DNA of 64,000 bases, from NCBI GenBank assembly GCA_045862995.1, contig BTVX01000017.1:13591-77590 (forward strand), in the 5' to 3' direction. The position numbers and the translations under genes were made by a program. This stretch comes from UBA2387 sp019454665. Its GTDB lineage: Bacteria; Armatimonadota; Fimbriimonadia; Fimbriimonadales; Fimbriimonadaceae. The notes below the pieces were generated by a model that ran no database searches, was not told the origin of the DNA, and saw only the letters and a list, made by a program, of their open reading frames with translations. This document shows, piece by piece, positions 26,824 through 35,073 of the stretch. Position 1 is the first letter of the stretch. Each line of letters starts with the position of its first letter.

Positions 26824-28178
26824 CGTCCTTCCTCCTTGGCTTCGTACACTTTGCTTCCCGCGACCCAGACCATTTCGACCGCCGTCTTCGAGTCGGCGAA
26901 ATCGCCGCTCATCAGCGTGAGGTTGGCCATCTTGCCCACCTCGATCGAGCCGAGGCGATCGGACACGCGCAGGATGCTGGCCGGGTTGACGGTCAGCGCC
27001 TTGAGCGCCTCCGTTCGCGGCACGCCGGATTGGATCACGCGGCGCACGTTGTTCAGGAACCCGCCCATCGTGTCGCCATCGGAGCTGAACGCTACGGTGA
27101 CGCCGCCCTCGAAGAGCTTCTTGGCGTTCTGGATTTGCTCGGACCAGGTTGCGTGCCGTTCTTTGCGGAACTCCACGGGGATCGCGTCCCCCGGCGGCAC
27201 GTCGTCCTTGTCGGGCTGCGTGTTGGGTTCGCTGGGGATGCCCAAGCCGAGCAGGACCGGAACGTTGCGGCGCTTGATCTCGTCGAGATGCAGGTAGGCG
27301 TCTCGCCCGCCGCTCAAGATCAGGCGGAACTTGAACTCGTCGGCCAACCGAAACGCGCGATAGATTTCGCGATCGAGGTCGGCGGCGAAGACCACGGGCG
27401 TCAGCCCGTTGACCACTGGCCGCAAGGCACGGGCACCGAGAAGCCACTTGGGCGTCTGAGCTTCGATGGGTTCGGCTTCGGGGTAGAGCGCGTAGTACTG
27501 CGCGTCGGCAAGCTTCTGGCGCATCAGCGCGATGATGCCGAGGATGTTGCCCGGATAGCCTCCGCCACCTCCTCCTCCGCCGCCGCCCGGTCCGCCGCCG
27601 GCAGCCCCTCGGAAGGACATGCCCATCGCCACGCGGGGTTCGACGACGCGTTCGCCCGCATCCTTGGGCAGCAGGTTCACCACCGCGCCCAAGCCTCGGA
27701 TCGAGCCGCGCCCCGGAACCAAGAACGAAGCCGCGATGCCCGCCTTGTGGGCCGAGTCGTCGTTGTCGAAGTTCAGAATCTCGGACGCGTCGTACTCGGG
27801 CGTCACGCCCTTGCGATTGCCTTGCCACATGGTCGCGGGAGCGCGCGTGACGCTGTCGGGCGCACCGACAGTGAGATCGCCTTCCGTCGGCAGGGCGAGA
27901 TTGCGCGTGGAATAGGCATCCAGAAAGCCGGGATACAGCGTCTTGCCGGAAGCGGAGACGACTTCGATCCCGGCGGGCGTCTTGTTCGACGTCGTGACCT
28001 CGGCGATTTTGCCGCCTCGGACGACCACCGTGCCGTTCTCGATGACTCGGCCGTCGCCGATCTCGATTCGTGCGCCGACGATGGCGAAGTCGCTCATCGG
28101 CTTCGCCTCTTGAGCGAATCCAAGGGCGGTGATGCCTAGGGCCAACCCCAGAAGGCTGAGTCGTGTGGCTTGCTTCAT
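26820..28178 (-). CDS. Secreted amidohydrolase-like protein lacking the H-x-H motif
   Basis: Member of the same amidohydrolase group as the next gene, 452 residues from ATG 28178 with a signal peptide (S-L-L-G-L-A-L-G-I-T-A-L-G-F-A). The N-terminal beta-sandwich and T-V-N-P-A-S-I-L end motif are normal. The expected P-G-x-x-D-x-H-x-H reads P-G-F-L-D-A-Y-S-T, so the two metal-binding histidines are missing. A run of glycines (about residues 204-214) interrupts the barrel. A TTG 33 bases upstream would add 11 residues without a better signal. It is translationally coupled to the tandem amidohydrolase; together they may form a complex in which only one domain is catalytic. Confidence 0.85.
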   Translation of the reverse strand: MKQATRLSLLGLALGITALGFAQEAKPMSDFAIVGARIEIGDGRVIENGTVVVRGGKIAEVTTSNKTPAGIEVVSASGKTLYPGFLDAYSTRNLALPTEGDLTVGAPDSVTRAPATMWQGNRKGVTPEYDASEILNFDNDDSAHKAGIAASFLVPGRGSIRGLGAVVNLLPKDAGERVVEPRVAMGMSFRGAAGGGPGGGGGGGGGGYPGNILGIIALMRQKLADAQYYALYPEAEPIEAQTPKWLLGARALRPVVNGLTPVVFAADLDREIYRAFRLADEFKFRLILSGGRDAYLHLDEIKRRNVPVLLGLGIPSEPNTQPDKDDVPPGDAIPVEFRKERHATWSEQIQNAKKLFEGGVTVAFSSDGDTMGGFLNNVRRVIQSGVPRTEALKALTVNPASILRVSDRLGSIEVGKMANLTLMSGDFADSKTAVEMVWVAGSKVYEAKEEGR

Positions 28179-28279
28179 GCGCGTTTGGGTGATATACGAC
28201 GTTGTTCTCAAGATTCCTGCATGGCGCGAGTCCCGCCGGATTTGGGTCCGAACGAGGGGCGGCGCATCGCTTGGTCGGC

Positions 28280-28285
28280 TACAAT
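28280..28285 (+). promoter_or_regulatory. -10-like element (TACAAT)
   Basis: Upstream of the membrane protein gene at 28313; predicted leader is about 20 bases. No clear -35. Confidence 0.35.
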
Positions 28286-28312
28286 CGTAATCCCGAACTG
28301 AGACCCGACCGC

Positions 28313-29032
28313 ATGCCTCACTCAGCCGCGACGACCGACACCGAACCGGTCACCGACCCGCCGACAGCCTGCCCCGCGCCCCGCAAAGGGTTGCGCAAGA
28401 CGCTTCGAGACCTGGCCAACCCCGGTTACCACATCCGCAAGATGGCCGAGGACTTTTCGGCGGCCTACCACGCGCTCCGCAACTGGAACTTCACCGGCCT
28501 GCGGAGTCGGCGCGACGCGTTGGCCAAGGCGTTCCGGGGCAAGTTCTTCGCGGCGTTCTTCTTTTCCGGCGGGTTCGGCCTGGTTGCCGCGGGCCTGGCG
28601 ACGTCGGTCCAGTATCAGACGCGCAACCCCTACCTGAGCGTGGTGCTGACGCTCGTTTTCAGCTTGGTGCTCACCACGATGGCCTTTCAGGCGTTTTGGG
28701 CGGTGGCGAACGTGGACTTCTATCGCGCCACGGCCACGGGGTCATGGGCCCGTTTCAAGCAGTTGCAGCGCGACCTCTGGCCGATCCATGCCACGGCCCT
28801 GCGCGTCGCCCCCGTGTTCGCCTCGATCGCGATTCCCGTGAACACGCTGATCGCATGGCTCTTCTCGTTGCTGCCGAACGAAGTTGGGGCGTACATCCCG
28901 ATGCCGCCGATCGTGCTCATCGTGAACTGGCTGATCATTGACGGCACGTTCATCCGCATCATGTGCGACCGCTTCGACACCCAATCGCAAGCGATGGCCG
29001 ACCAGTACTCGCTGGGAGGCGAGGGAGCGTGA
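28313..29032 (+). CDS. Hypothetical membrane protein (239 aa)
   Basis: No family recognised. A Pro/Thr-rich N-terminus of about 30 residues is followed by a basic amphipathic region, then four likely membrane helices (F-F-A-A-F-F-F-S-G-G-F-G-L; L-S-V-V-L-T-L-V-F-S-L-V-L-T-T; a segment near residue 165; and I-V-L-I-V-N-W-L-I-I). It ends in a short polar tail. ATG 28313 is chosen from the TACAAT spacing and the first plausible coding-like codons. It is divergent from the amidohydrolases and convergent with era. It may be a channel- or permease-like accessory, but nothing specific is visible. Confidence 0.75.
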   Translation: MPHSAATTDTEPVTDPPTACPAPRKGLRKTLRDLANPGYHIRKMAEDFSAAYHALRNWNFTGLRSRRDALAKAFRGKFFAAFFFSGGFGLVAAGLATSVQYQTRNPYLSVVLTLVFSLVLTTMAFQAFWAVANVDFYRATATGSWARFKQLQRDLWPIHATALRVAPVFASIAIPVNTLIAWLFSLLPNEVGAYIPMPPIVLIVNWLIIDGTFIRIMCDRFDTQSQAMADQYSLGGEGA

Positions 29033-29136
29033 GCTTCGTTTGTGTCGGGCTCAGGTTCGGACCGAGATTCGGATCCGAGTTCCCGAGCCTATGGGAGTCG
29101 GGCGATTTCGAGGAGCTCTAGCGCAAGCGCTGACGG

Positions 29137-30045
29137 CTACTCCATGTATTCCATCTCGCGCAGCGCCGTCGGGTTCTGACGCCAGTCCTCCCGCACCTTG
29201 ACGAACAACTCTAGATAAACGGGCCGCTCGAGCAACCGCTCGATATCCAACCGCGCCTCGGTGCCGATCGTCTTGAGCATCGCGCCCTTCTTGCCGATCA
29301 GGATCGCCCGCTGGCCCACGCGCTCCACCACGATCGTGGCGTTGATCTTGACGCGCCCACTCGGCTCTTCGATCCAGTCGTCCACTAAAACGCCTGTGGC
29401 GTACGGCACCTCTTGCTTGGTGCGCTGCATCACCTTCTCGCGCACGAACTCTGCGGCCATGAACCGGCTCGATTGGTCGGTCAGGGCGTCCTCGTCCCAT
29501 GCGGGCGGGCCCTCGGGCAGCCGTGCGACCAGCATCGAAAGCAGTTTCTCCACGTTGTCGCCCTTGGTGGCCGTCGTGAGCATGTAGTCCTCGTCGCCCA
29601 CGCCGAGCAGGTCGCGATAGGCCTCGACGTGCTGGACGACGAACTCGGCTTTCAGCAGGTCCATCTTGTTCATGCACAAGATCAGCTTGCCGCTCGCGCC
29701 GCCATAGCCCGATTCGCGAATGGTCCGCGCGATGCGTCGTTCGTCCTCGTCGGGCCTTTGCGAGGCGTTCACCACGTAGACCACCAGGTCGAGGTCGGCC
29801 AGGCTGCCGCGCGCCGATTCCACCATGGCTTTGCCGAGCCGCGTGTGCGGTTCGTGGATGCCGGGCGTATCCACAAAGGCCACCTGGAACTCGGGGCGCG
29901 TCACGATGCCGAGCAGGCGGCGGCGCGTGGTCTGCTTCTTGTTGCTCGTGATGGCGACCTTCTGCCCGACCATGTGGTTGAGCAACGTGCTCTTGCCCAC
30001 ATTGGGTTTGCCGACGAGGGCGACCATGCCATAGCGGTGTTCCAT
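29137..30045 (-). CDS. era: GTPase Era
   Basis: Ribosome assembly GTPase binding the 3' end of 16S rRNA. The 302-residue protein has G1 G-K-P-N-V-G-K-S-T, G3 D-T-P-G, G4 N-K-M-D and the C-terminal KH domain (I-G-K-K-G-A-M-L-K-T-I-G). It lies three bases downstream of the glycosidase-like gene and is probably co-transcribed with it and the HAD phosphatase. Confidence 0.96.
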   Translation of the reverse strand: MEHRYGMVALVGKPNVGKSTLLNHMVGQKVAITSNKKQTTRRRLLGIVTRPEFQVAFVDTPGIHEPHTRLGKAMVESARGSLADLDLVVYVVNASQRPDEDERRIARTIRESGYGGASGKLILCMNKMDLLKAEFVVQHVEAYRDLLGVGDEDYMLTTATKGDNVEKLLSMLVARLPEGPPAWDEDALTDQSSRFMAAEFVREKVMQRTKQEVPYATGVLVDDWIEEPSGRVKINATIVVERVGQRAILIGKKGAMLKTIGTEARLDIERLLERPVYLELFVKVREDWRQNPTALREMEYME

Positions 30046-30048
30046 GGC

Positions 30049-33000
30049 CTACTCCCGCTTCCTGAACACGATGTTGATGTCCGCCTCGGGGTAGCCCTCG
30101 GCCCGTTCGCCGCCTCCGTTGCCGCGCTTTTTGCGCCGTCGGCGTCTCCTGCGTCCGGTCTGGCTCGCGTCGTCCGATTCGGAATCGTCCTCCGCTTCGG
30201 CTTCGGCGGCTGCTTCGTCAATCTTGGGCCAGAAGAAGATGTCGTCCGCGATTTCGTCGCCCTCTTCGCCGACCATCCATTCGTCAAGCTTGATGATGGG
30301 GATGTCGAAGTTCAGCTGGTCCTGACTGAGCGTGTCGGCCCGCTGCTCGGGCAGTTGCTCCATGTGCAGAACGGTGGCCGGGTCGGTGACCAACATCGCT
30401 TCCAGATCGTGCCGCGGCCCGACCATGAACACGCTCGTGGTCCCTGCGATCGCGTGGAATCGAATCTGGCGCGAGTCCTCGGCCACCCACGATTCGTTGA
30501 GCACGTCGTAGGCGCTCCACTTGTCGGGGAGCGCCAGGGTCCTCGGCCCGCTGCTGGTGGCGTGGAACGTTAGGAACGGGGGTCGAACGTGGACCACATC
30601 GTCGCCGAAGCTCCAAACGTGGGCGCCGGCGGCTTGCGCCAGCGCGCGGATCAGGCCCGCCGGAACCGGCGGCTCGCCCAGGAAGACCGAGGTCCAATCC
30701 AGATGCGGCTCTCGGGCGTGACGGCTTTCGTGCACGACGAAGCTGGGCAGGCCGGTCTGCGTGTATTCACCAAGGACCGACGCATCCTCCGGTATCGCGA
30801 AGTAGCTCGGCTCCAGGTTGACGTCGTCGGTGCCGTGCTTCTCGTCGAAGCTCTCGCAGAACGGGTGGCGTCGGTTGCGGATCGTGGTGCCCGACTTGCT
30901 GTTGAACGGCTGGGGCCGCAAAGCGATGCCCGTGATTTCGCGCACGCGCTCCAGCGATTCCCGTCCTCCATCGAACAACCCGGCGCCGTACAACCAGAAC
31001 AGCACCTTGCCGTCGCGTTGGAGTCGCGACTTGATCGCCGACCGATACTCGGGGCGCATGTCCCACGCGTTGAGGAAGACGTAGAGCTTGCTCTCGGGGA
31101 ACACCTCGCGATGCGCCAGGTCGCTGAGCAGATAGAACGCCGCGCTGAGGCCCGACTTGAGGACGGCATCGCGGACGTTGCGGACCAGGTGGTTGAAGCC
31201 CGTCGGGTCGCCCAAGTACGCCAGCGAGCGTTCGTCAATGAACACGGCGACATCGGGGGGGCTCATCGGCGTCTCAAGCCGACGCACCAGAGACTGGATC
31301 GCGGTTTGAGCCCGCGTCCACACGCTGGCCGGTCGAAGCCAGCCGTTGCCCCAAAGGTCCATCCAGCACACGCCCGACCCATGCGCCAAGGCCACGCCCA
31401 ACCCGCGCCAGTGGACGCTCTCCAGCGCCTGCGGCGTCTTGATCACCGGGTTGAACTCGTCGGGCTCCTGAATGTTGCTGATCGAGGTCTTGAAGTCCTC
31501 TTCGCTGACGTACAGTTTGCCGTTGAGGCTGAAACTGTCCACCGGTCCGGGGAACGGGGCGGCTTCTCCCGGAGTGCGGTTCTTGTAGCTCGGCGGGCCG
31601 GCGATGAAGTCCACCTCCCTCGTGCGGAGCAGCTTGCCGAGCGAGAGGTGGCCCGAATACGGGTGCGACCACTCGAACGAATAGCCGTAGCTCACGCCGA
31701 CCAGGAAATGGCCGTCGCTCGCCTTCTTGGCCGTGTACGCGAGCTCGCCGATGCGGAACACCGTGGCATCGCTCAGGAAGAAATGGTAGTCCACCCAACG
31801 CCGCTGCTTGCGCTCGGTGCGCATGAACCGCTCCTTGCGCTGGTTGGAGCGCTCGAACGGGGGGACCGAGATCGTCCGGAACTCCACCTGCCCATCGAAC
31901 CACGCGGCGCGCAGCGAGACGACATCGTCGTTGTAGCGCGTCCGAGCCCAATCGCGGAACTTGTCCCGCGCGGCGGGCGAGTTGTCGTAGCCGTTGTCTT
32001 CGGGATAGAACCACTCGCCCCGATCAAGCTGAACGCCCATGATGTGGTCCTTCTGCCCAAGCAGGCGCAGACGGCGCACCAGACCGTCGAGGCATTCGTT
32101 GGCCGCTCCCCAGAACTGGTCGTCGCACACACTGGGCTCGGCGAGCGTCCCATCGAGCCAAGTGAAACGGGCGCGTTGGTACCGAAGTTCCCAGCCGCGG
32201 GGCGCGACGAACACGATGCGGAAAACGACCTGGGCCTCGGGGTCCGCCTCGACGGCCTTCTTGAGCAAGTAGGCGGCGAACTGAGCGGTCTCGTCCACCA
32301 GCGTCGGATCCACCTCGAGGTCGAGCAGCAGCGCATGAATGTGGACGCCGGCTTCGGCGGCCTGCTTGACCTGCTCCATGACCGTCATCAGCCGTTTCTC
32401 GTCGGTCGGGCTGCCGAAGAACCACAGCGGCGGGTAGATGCGGTGATCCTTCACCACGACGGGCATCCCGTTGTGCTGCACGACTTGCGGCGCTTCGGCG
32501 GGCGTGGCGACCGGCTCGCGGGCGGGGACGGTCGGTTTGGGCGGCTCGGCGGGCGCCTGGGGTTCTGCCACTGGTCGTGCGCCTCTGCGGCCCCGTTCGC
32601 GGGTGGCCTTGGGCGCAGGCTCGGGTTCTTGAACCTGCGGCGCTGCTGCCGCCACCGGCGCGGCTTCGGTCCGAGGCTTGCGTTCTCGTCGCCGTCGGCG
32701 GCGCGGCGCGAGGTTCGGGTCTTCGGCTTCGGCGCTTGCCGCGGGCTCTTCGGCCGCTGGTGCGGGGGTCGGCTCAGGCTTGGCGCGTCCACGGGACTCC
32801 TGCCGCTGCGGCCTTCCTTTGGCGGACTTGACGGCTTTAGGCCGCCAGACGGGAATCCAATGCTCTTCGCCCTCGAAGTCGGTCAGATCCAATTCGCTCT
32901 CTTGGTCGGAATCGCCTTGCGGGCCCAGCGCGACCTCCTGGAGCAGCGAGGCTTCGAGATCGGCGTCGGAGACGACCGCGGGCTCGCTTGGCGCGGGCTC

Positions 33001-33318
33001 GGCCTTTTGGCTTCGCGTGCGTCGGGCGCGCTTCGGCGCAGTTGCGGGCTGTTCGGGTTGAGGCTCCGGCTCGGGTTCGGGCGCGGTCGCTTCGGCGACC
33101 GGCTCCTGGGTCTTGGCCGTGCGCCGCGAGCGAGTCTTTGGCTTGGGCTCCTCCGTCGGGAGCGTCTCGGCGGCGGCCTCCTCGGCGGGTTGGGGCGCGG
33201 CTTTGGCGCGGGTGCGCCTGGACCTGGGCGGGGTTGATTCGGTGGCGGTCTCTTCGGGCTCTGCGGCGGTGGCGATGTCCGGAGACGTGAGGTCGGTGGC
33301 TTTCTTAGATCGTGGCAT
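30049..33318 (-). CDS. Large glycosidase-like (GH42-type TIM barrel) protein with disordered RNase E-like tails
   Basis: Unusual 1,089-residue protein. Residues 1 to about 290 are low-complexity, rich in A, P, E and R with R-R-x-R clusters. From about 300 to 930 the sequence resembles beta-galactosidase-type barrels (GH42 and relatives): G-V-Q-L-D-R-G-E-W-F-Y, G-V-A-L-A-H-G-S-G-V, a glutamine-amidotransferase-like middle domain (F-L-N-A-W-D-M-R) and a final beta domain. The end (D-D-A-S-Q-T-G-R-R-R-R-R-R-R) is again highly basic. There is no signal peptide, so it is presumably cytoplasmic. The start overlaps the HAD gene by 14 bases. Whether it is a glycosidase or an RNA-associated scaffold cannot be told. 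Confidence 0.75.
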   Translation of the reverse strand: MPRSKKATDLTSPDIATAAEPEETATESTPPRSRRTRAKAAPQPAEEAAAETLPTEEPKPKTRSRRTAKTQEPVAEATAPEPEPEPQPEQPATAPKRARRTRSQKAEPAPSEPAVVSDADLEASLLQEVALGPQGDSDQESELDLTDFEGEEHWIPVWRPKAVKSAKGRPQRQESRGRAKPEPTPAPAAEEPAASAEAEDPNLAPRRRRRRERKPRTEAAPVAAAAPQVQEPEPAPKATRERGRRGARPVAEPQAPAEPPKPTVPAREPVATPAEAPQVVQHNGMPVVVKDHRIYPPLWFFGSPTDEKRLMTVMEQVKQAAEAGVHIHALLLDLEVDPTLVDETAQFAAYLLKKAVEADPEAQVVFRIVFVAPRGWELRYQRARFTWLDGTLAEPSVCDDQFWGAANECLDGLVRRLRLLGQKDHIMGVQLDRGEWFYPEDNGYDNSPAARDKFRDWARTRYNDDVVSLRAAWFDGQVEFRTISVPPFERSNQRKERFMRTERKQRRWVDYHFFLSDATVFRIGELAYTAKKASDGHFLVGVSYGYSFEWSHPYSGHLSLGKLLRTREVDFIAGPPSYKNRTPGEAAPFPGPVDSFSLNGKLYVSEEDFKTSISNIQEPDEFNPVIKTPQALESVHWRGLGVALAHGSGVCWMDLWGNGWLRPASVWTRAQTAIQSLVRRLETPMSPPDVAVFIDERSLAYLGDPTGFNHLVRNVRDAVLKSGLSAAFYLLSDLAHREVFPESKLYVFLNAWDMRPEYRSAIKSRLQRDGKVLFWLYGAGLFDGGRESLERVREITGIALRPQPFNSKSGTTIRNRRHPFCESFDEKHGTDDVNLEPSYFAIPEDASVLGEYTQTGLPSFVVHESRHAREPHLDWTSVFLGEPPVPAGLIRALAQAAGAHVWSFGDDVVHVRPPFLTFHATSSGPRTLALPDKWSAYDVLNESWVAEDSRQIRFHAIAGTTSVFMVGPRHDLEAMLVTDPATVLHMEQLPEQRADTLSQDQLNFDIPIIKLDEWMVGEEGDEIADDIFFWPKIDEAAAEAEAEDDSESDDASQTGRRRRRRRKKRGNGGGERAEGYPEADINIVFRKRE

Positions 33319-34003
33319 GGCGTTCGGCGAGCAAACCGTTCGTCCAGTCTCTCAAGGCTTCCGGTGTTTCGAACCACGCATCGTGCGGCGCGCTTGCCAG
33401 TTCATGGGGCAACGCGGCCCCATAGGCCACCGCTGCGAACGCGCATCCCGCCGCCAGGGCGCAATGCGCGTCGTGCGTCGAATCGCCCACGAAGACGGCG
33501 TCTGCCGGCTTGACGCCGAGTTTCTCGCAGGCGAGCAACGCGGGATCGGGAGCGGGCTTTGGCCGTGCCACGTCGCTGGCGCAAACCGTGGCAGCGATGG
33601 CACCGCGGGCTGGAAAGCGTTCGAGAAACCACTGGAGTTCCTCGTCGTTGCGGCTGGTGACGAGCGCCACGGGGCGCCCGGATCGTTGAAACGCTCGCAA
33701 CGCTTCGATCGCGGGTTCGAACCACCGTTCGAGGTGAACGTGGTGTCGGTATCGTGAAATCGTATAGGCGACTCGTTCCCGGAGTTCGTCTTCGGCGAGG
33801 TGCCGTTGGGCGAACAGGGGGTGTTGCATGACCAAGGGGGTTCCGATCGTCTTCATGAGATCGGTCGCGGCCGGGCGGAATCCATCGAAGAACTCGACGG
33901 CGTCGGCCAAGCCCTGCAGGATCATGTGCAGACTGTCGGCCAGCGTTCCATCCACGTCGAAGAGAGCGGCATGGAATCGGCTGGGATCGAGCGAGACGTG
34001 CAT
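33305..34003 (-). CDS. HAD-superfamily phosphatase (phosphoglycolate phosphatase-like)
   Basis: Small-molecule phosphatase. The 232-residue protein has motif I D-V-D-G-T, motif II V-T-S, motif III K-P-A-P-D and motif IV G-D-S-T-H-D, with the alpha-helical cap of the phosphoglycolate phosphatase/beta-phosphoglucomutase group between I and II. Substrate unknown. It heads the probable HAD - glycosidase-like - era unit. Confidence 0.9.
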   Translation of the reverse strand: MHVSLDPSRFHAALFDVDGTLADSLHMILQGLADAVEFFDGFRPAATDLMKTIGTPLVMQHPLFAQRHLAEDELRERVAYTISRYRHHVHLERWFEPAIEALRAFQRSGRPVALVTSRNDEELQWFLERFPARGAIAATVCASDVARPKPAPDPALLACEKLGVKPADAVFVGDSTHDAHCALAAGCAFAAVAYGAALPHELASAPHDAWFETPEALRDWTNGLLAERHATI

Positions 34004-34076
34004 CGCTGCCGAGGAGTATGGCAGATTCGGCGGGCCTCGTGCCCGCTCAGGCTCGGGAATCGCTTGGAGGGTCCCG

Positions 34077-34111
34077 ATAAAAGAAGAGAGCCCTGACCGC
34101 AGTCAGGGCTG
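34077..34111 (-). terminator. Intrinsic terminator (9-bp stem plus U-rich tail)
   Basis: AGCCCTGAC (34090-34098), four-base loop, GTCAGGGCT (34103-34111). Read on the minus strand the stem is followed by CTCTTCTTTTTATC. It closes the unit started by the consensus promoter at 34331-34359. Confidence 0.8.
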
Positions 34112-34324
34112 TTTGGGAGGAGGTTTTCAGTTCGGATCGCTTTTTGCCGGTGGAGAGAACACCGATTGCGATCTCTGTCTGAGGAGAGGTTATTGGTTGG
34201 TTGGTTGGTTTGGTTGGTTGGTTTGGTTGGTTGGATACAAATCGCCAAACCACCGGCCGACCTCTTCCTCCTGGAACTGGAGCCTCACGCTATTCTGCTT
34301 TCTCGATATTTCGTTTTGCTGACA
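34078..34324 (-). ncRNA. Candidate ~247-nt RNA with CCAA-repeat tract
   Basis: Bounded by a consensus promoter and an intrinsic terminator on the minus strand. The RNA would carry a 42-base tract of CCAA/CCAAA repeats (complement of 34193-34234) in its middle. A GTG frame preceded by AGGAGG-like sequence exists but reads into the terminator stem, so a non-coding RNA is more likely. The CAACCA word recurs in the plus strand of the repeat island at 36-37.4 kb. Confidence 0.5.
34193..34234 (+). repeat. TTGG/TTTGG microsatellite-like tract
   Basis: Forty-two bases made only of TTGG and TTTGG units. The G-rich plus strand could form two-tetrad quadruplexes; the minus strand is the CCAA tract of the candidate RNA. 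Confidence 0.9.
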
Positions 34325-34330
34325 GGGGAT

Positions 34331-34359
34331 ACTTTACACCACTGGAATTCGCCTGTCAA
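34331..34359 (-). promoter_or_regulatory. Consensus sigma-70-type promoter
   Basis: On the minus strand TTGACA (34354-34359), 17-base spacer, TAAAGT (34331-34336). One of the three best promoter matches in the window. It is not followed by a recognisable protein gene. Confidence 0.75.
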
Positions 34360-34432
34360 GGGGTTTCTCGACTTTTTTACGAAATTTCTTGCATTGGGTG
34401 GATCGGTACCTTGGCACAAACAAACGCATAAG

Positions 34433-34526
34433 CGACAGGACACTAGAGCCGTAGCCCTAGTCTCCTGTCGAGACCTCCCTTGCGAGCGACTTGACGCCCC
34501 CGCAAGGGCTCTAAAACTGTTTAGCC
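34433..34526. other. Cluster of hairpins downstream of the small gene at 34529
   Basis: Stem CGACAGGA/TCCTGTCG (34433-34440 with 34463-34470) extended by ACTAG/CTAGT; stem CCCTTGCG/CGCAAGGG (34477-34484 with 34501-34508); and GGC-TAAA/TTTA-GCC at 34507-34526. On the minus strand the first stem is followed by a moderately T-rich stretch, so it may terminate the 34529-34807 gene. A separate structured RNA is the alternative. Confidence 0.4.
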
Positions 34527-34528
34527 GT

Positions 34529-34807
34529 CTAGGCGAACTGAACGACTGCCTTCAGTCGCACCCCATCGGCTGCGGTCAGCGGACGCGCGGTCATGCGCGG
34601 CATCGCCACCGTCTCGGCCGTGTCGTCGAGTCGCTTCGGCTGGCCGCCGACGCGAAAGAGACAGGTCTTGCCATTGGACGGCATCGCCTTCCAGTGGCGT
34701 TGGAACACATTGGCTTGCGGGGACCAACCCACAACACCGACCTCGCTGCGGAGACCGTCCGCCAGAGCCTGAGAGTCGCCAACCGTTTTGGAGAATGGAT
34801 TCCTCAT
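34529..34807 (-). CDS. Small orphan protein (92 aa)
   Basis: No family recognised. ATG 34807 has AAGGAG nine bases upstream, the strongest translational signal in this island. The protein (M-R-N-P-F-S-K-T-V-G-D-S) is soluble, mildly basic and balanced in composition (V-G-V-V-G-W-S-P-Q-A-N-V-F), unlike the Arg/Ser/Pro-rich chance frames around it. It ends V-V-Q-F-A. Hairpins follow on the same strand. It could be a phage-like or accessory gene; nothing more can be said. Confidence 0.5.
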   Translation of the reverse strand: MRNPFSKTVGDSQALADGLRSEVGVVGWSPQANVFQRHWKAMPSNGKTCLFRVGGQPKRLDDTAETVAMPRMTARPLTAADGVRLKAVVQFA

Positions 34808-35073
34808 GTGATGAATGCTCCTTGAGTGCTTGTAGCGCGCCGTGTGCGGCTTGCGCCCAAGCACGGCCAACCAACGTCCCCAGCGCCCAATGGCGTTGGA
34901 GGACTCGATCCAGGGAAACCAACCCTGGACAATGTTCGAAGACGACGAGCCTTCGGGTGCCCGCGTTCAGGCGGGCGGGCGTCGCGGTGGTGAAATCGTG
35001 GATCTCTTAGCTGCTCGTTACCGCATAGGAAAATGCCGACCCCGAGATGTGGAGGCGCGTGTCCGCCACCCCC

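Noticed and set aside
33922..34253. Peptide frames across the CCAA tract (N-Q-P/T-N-Q repeats)
   Set aside because: They are by-products of the repeat tract and read through the intrinsic terminator stem.
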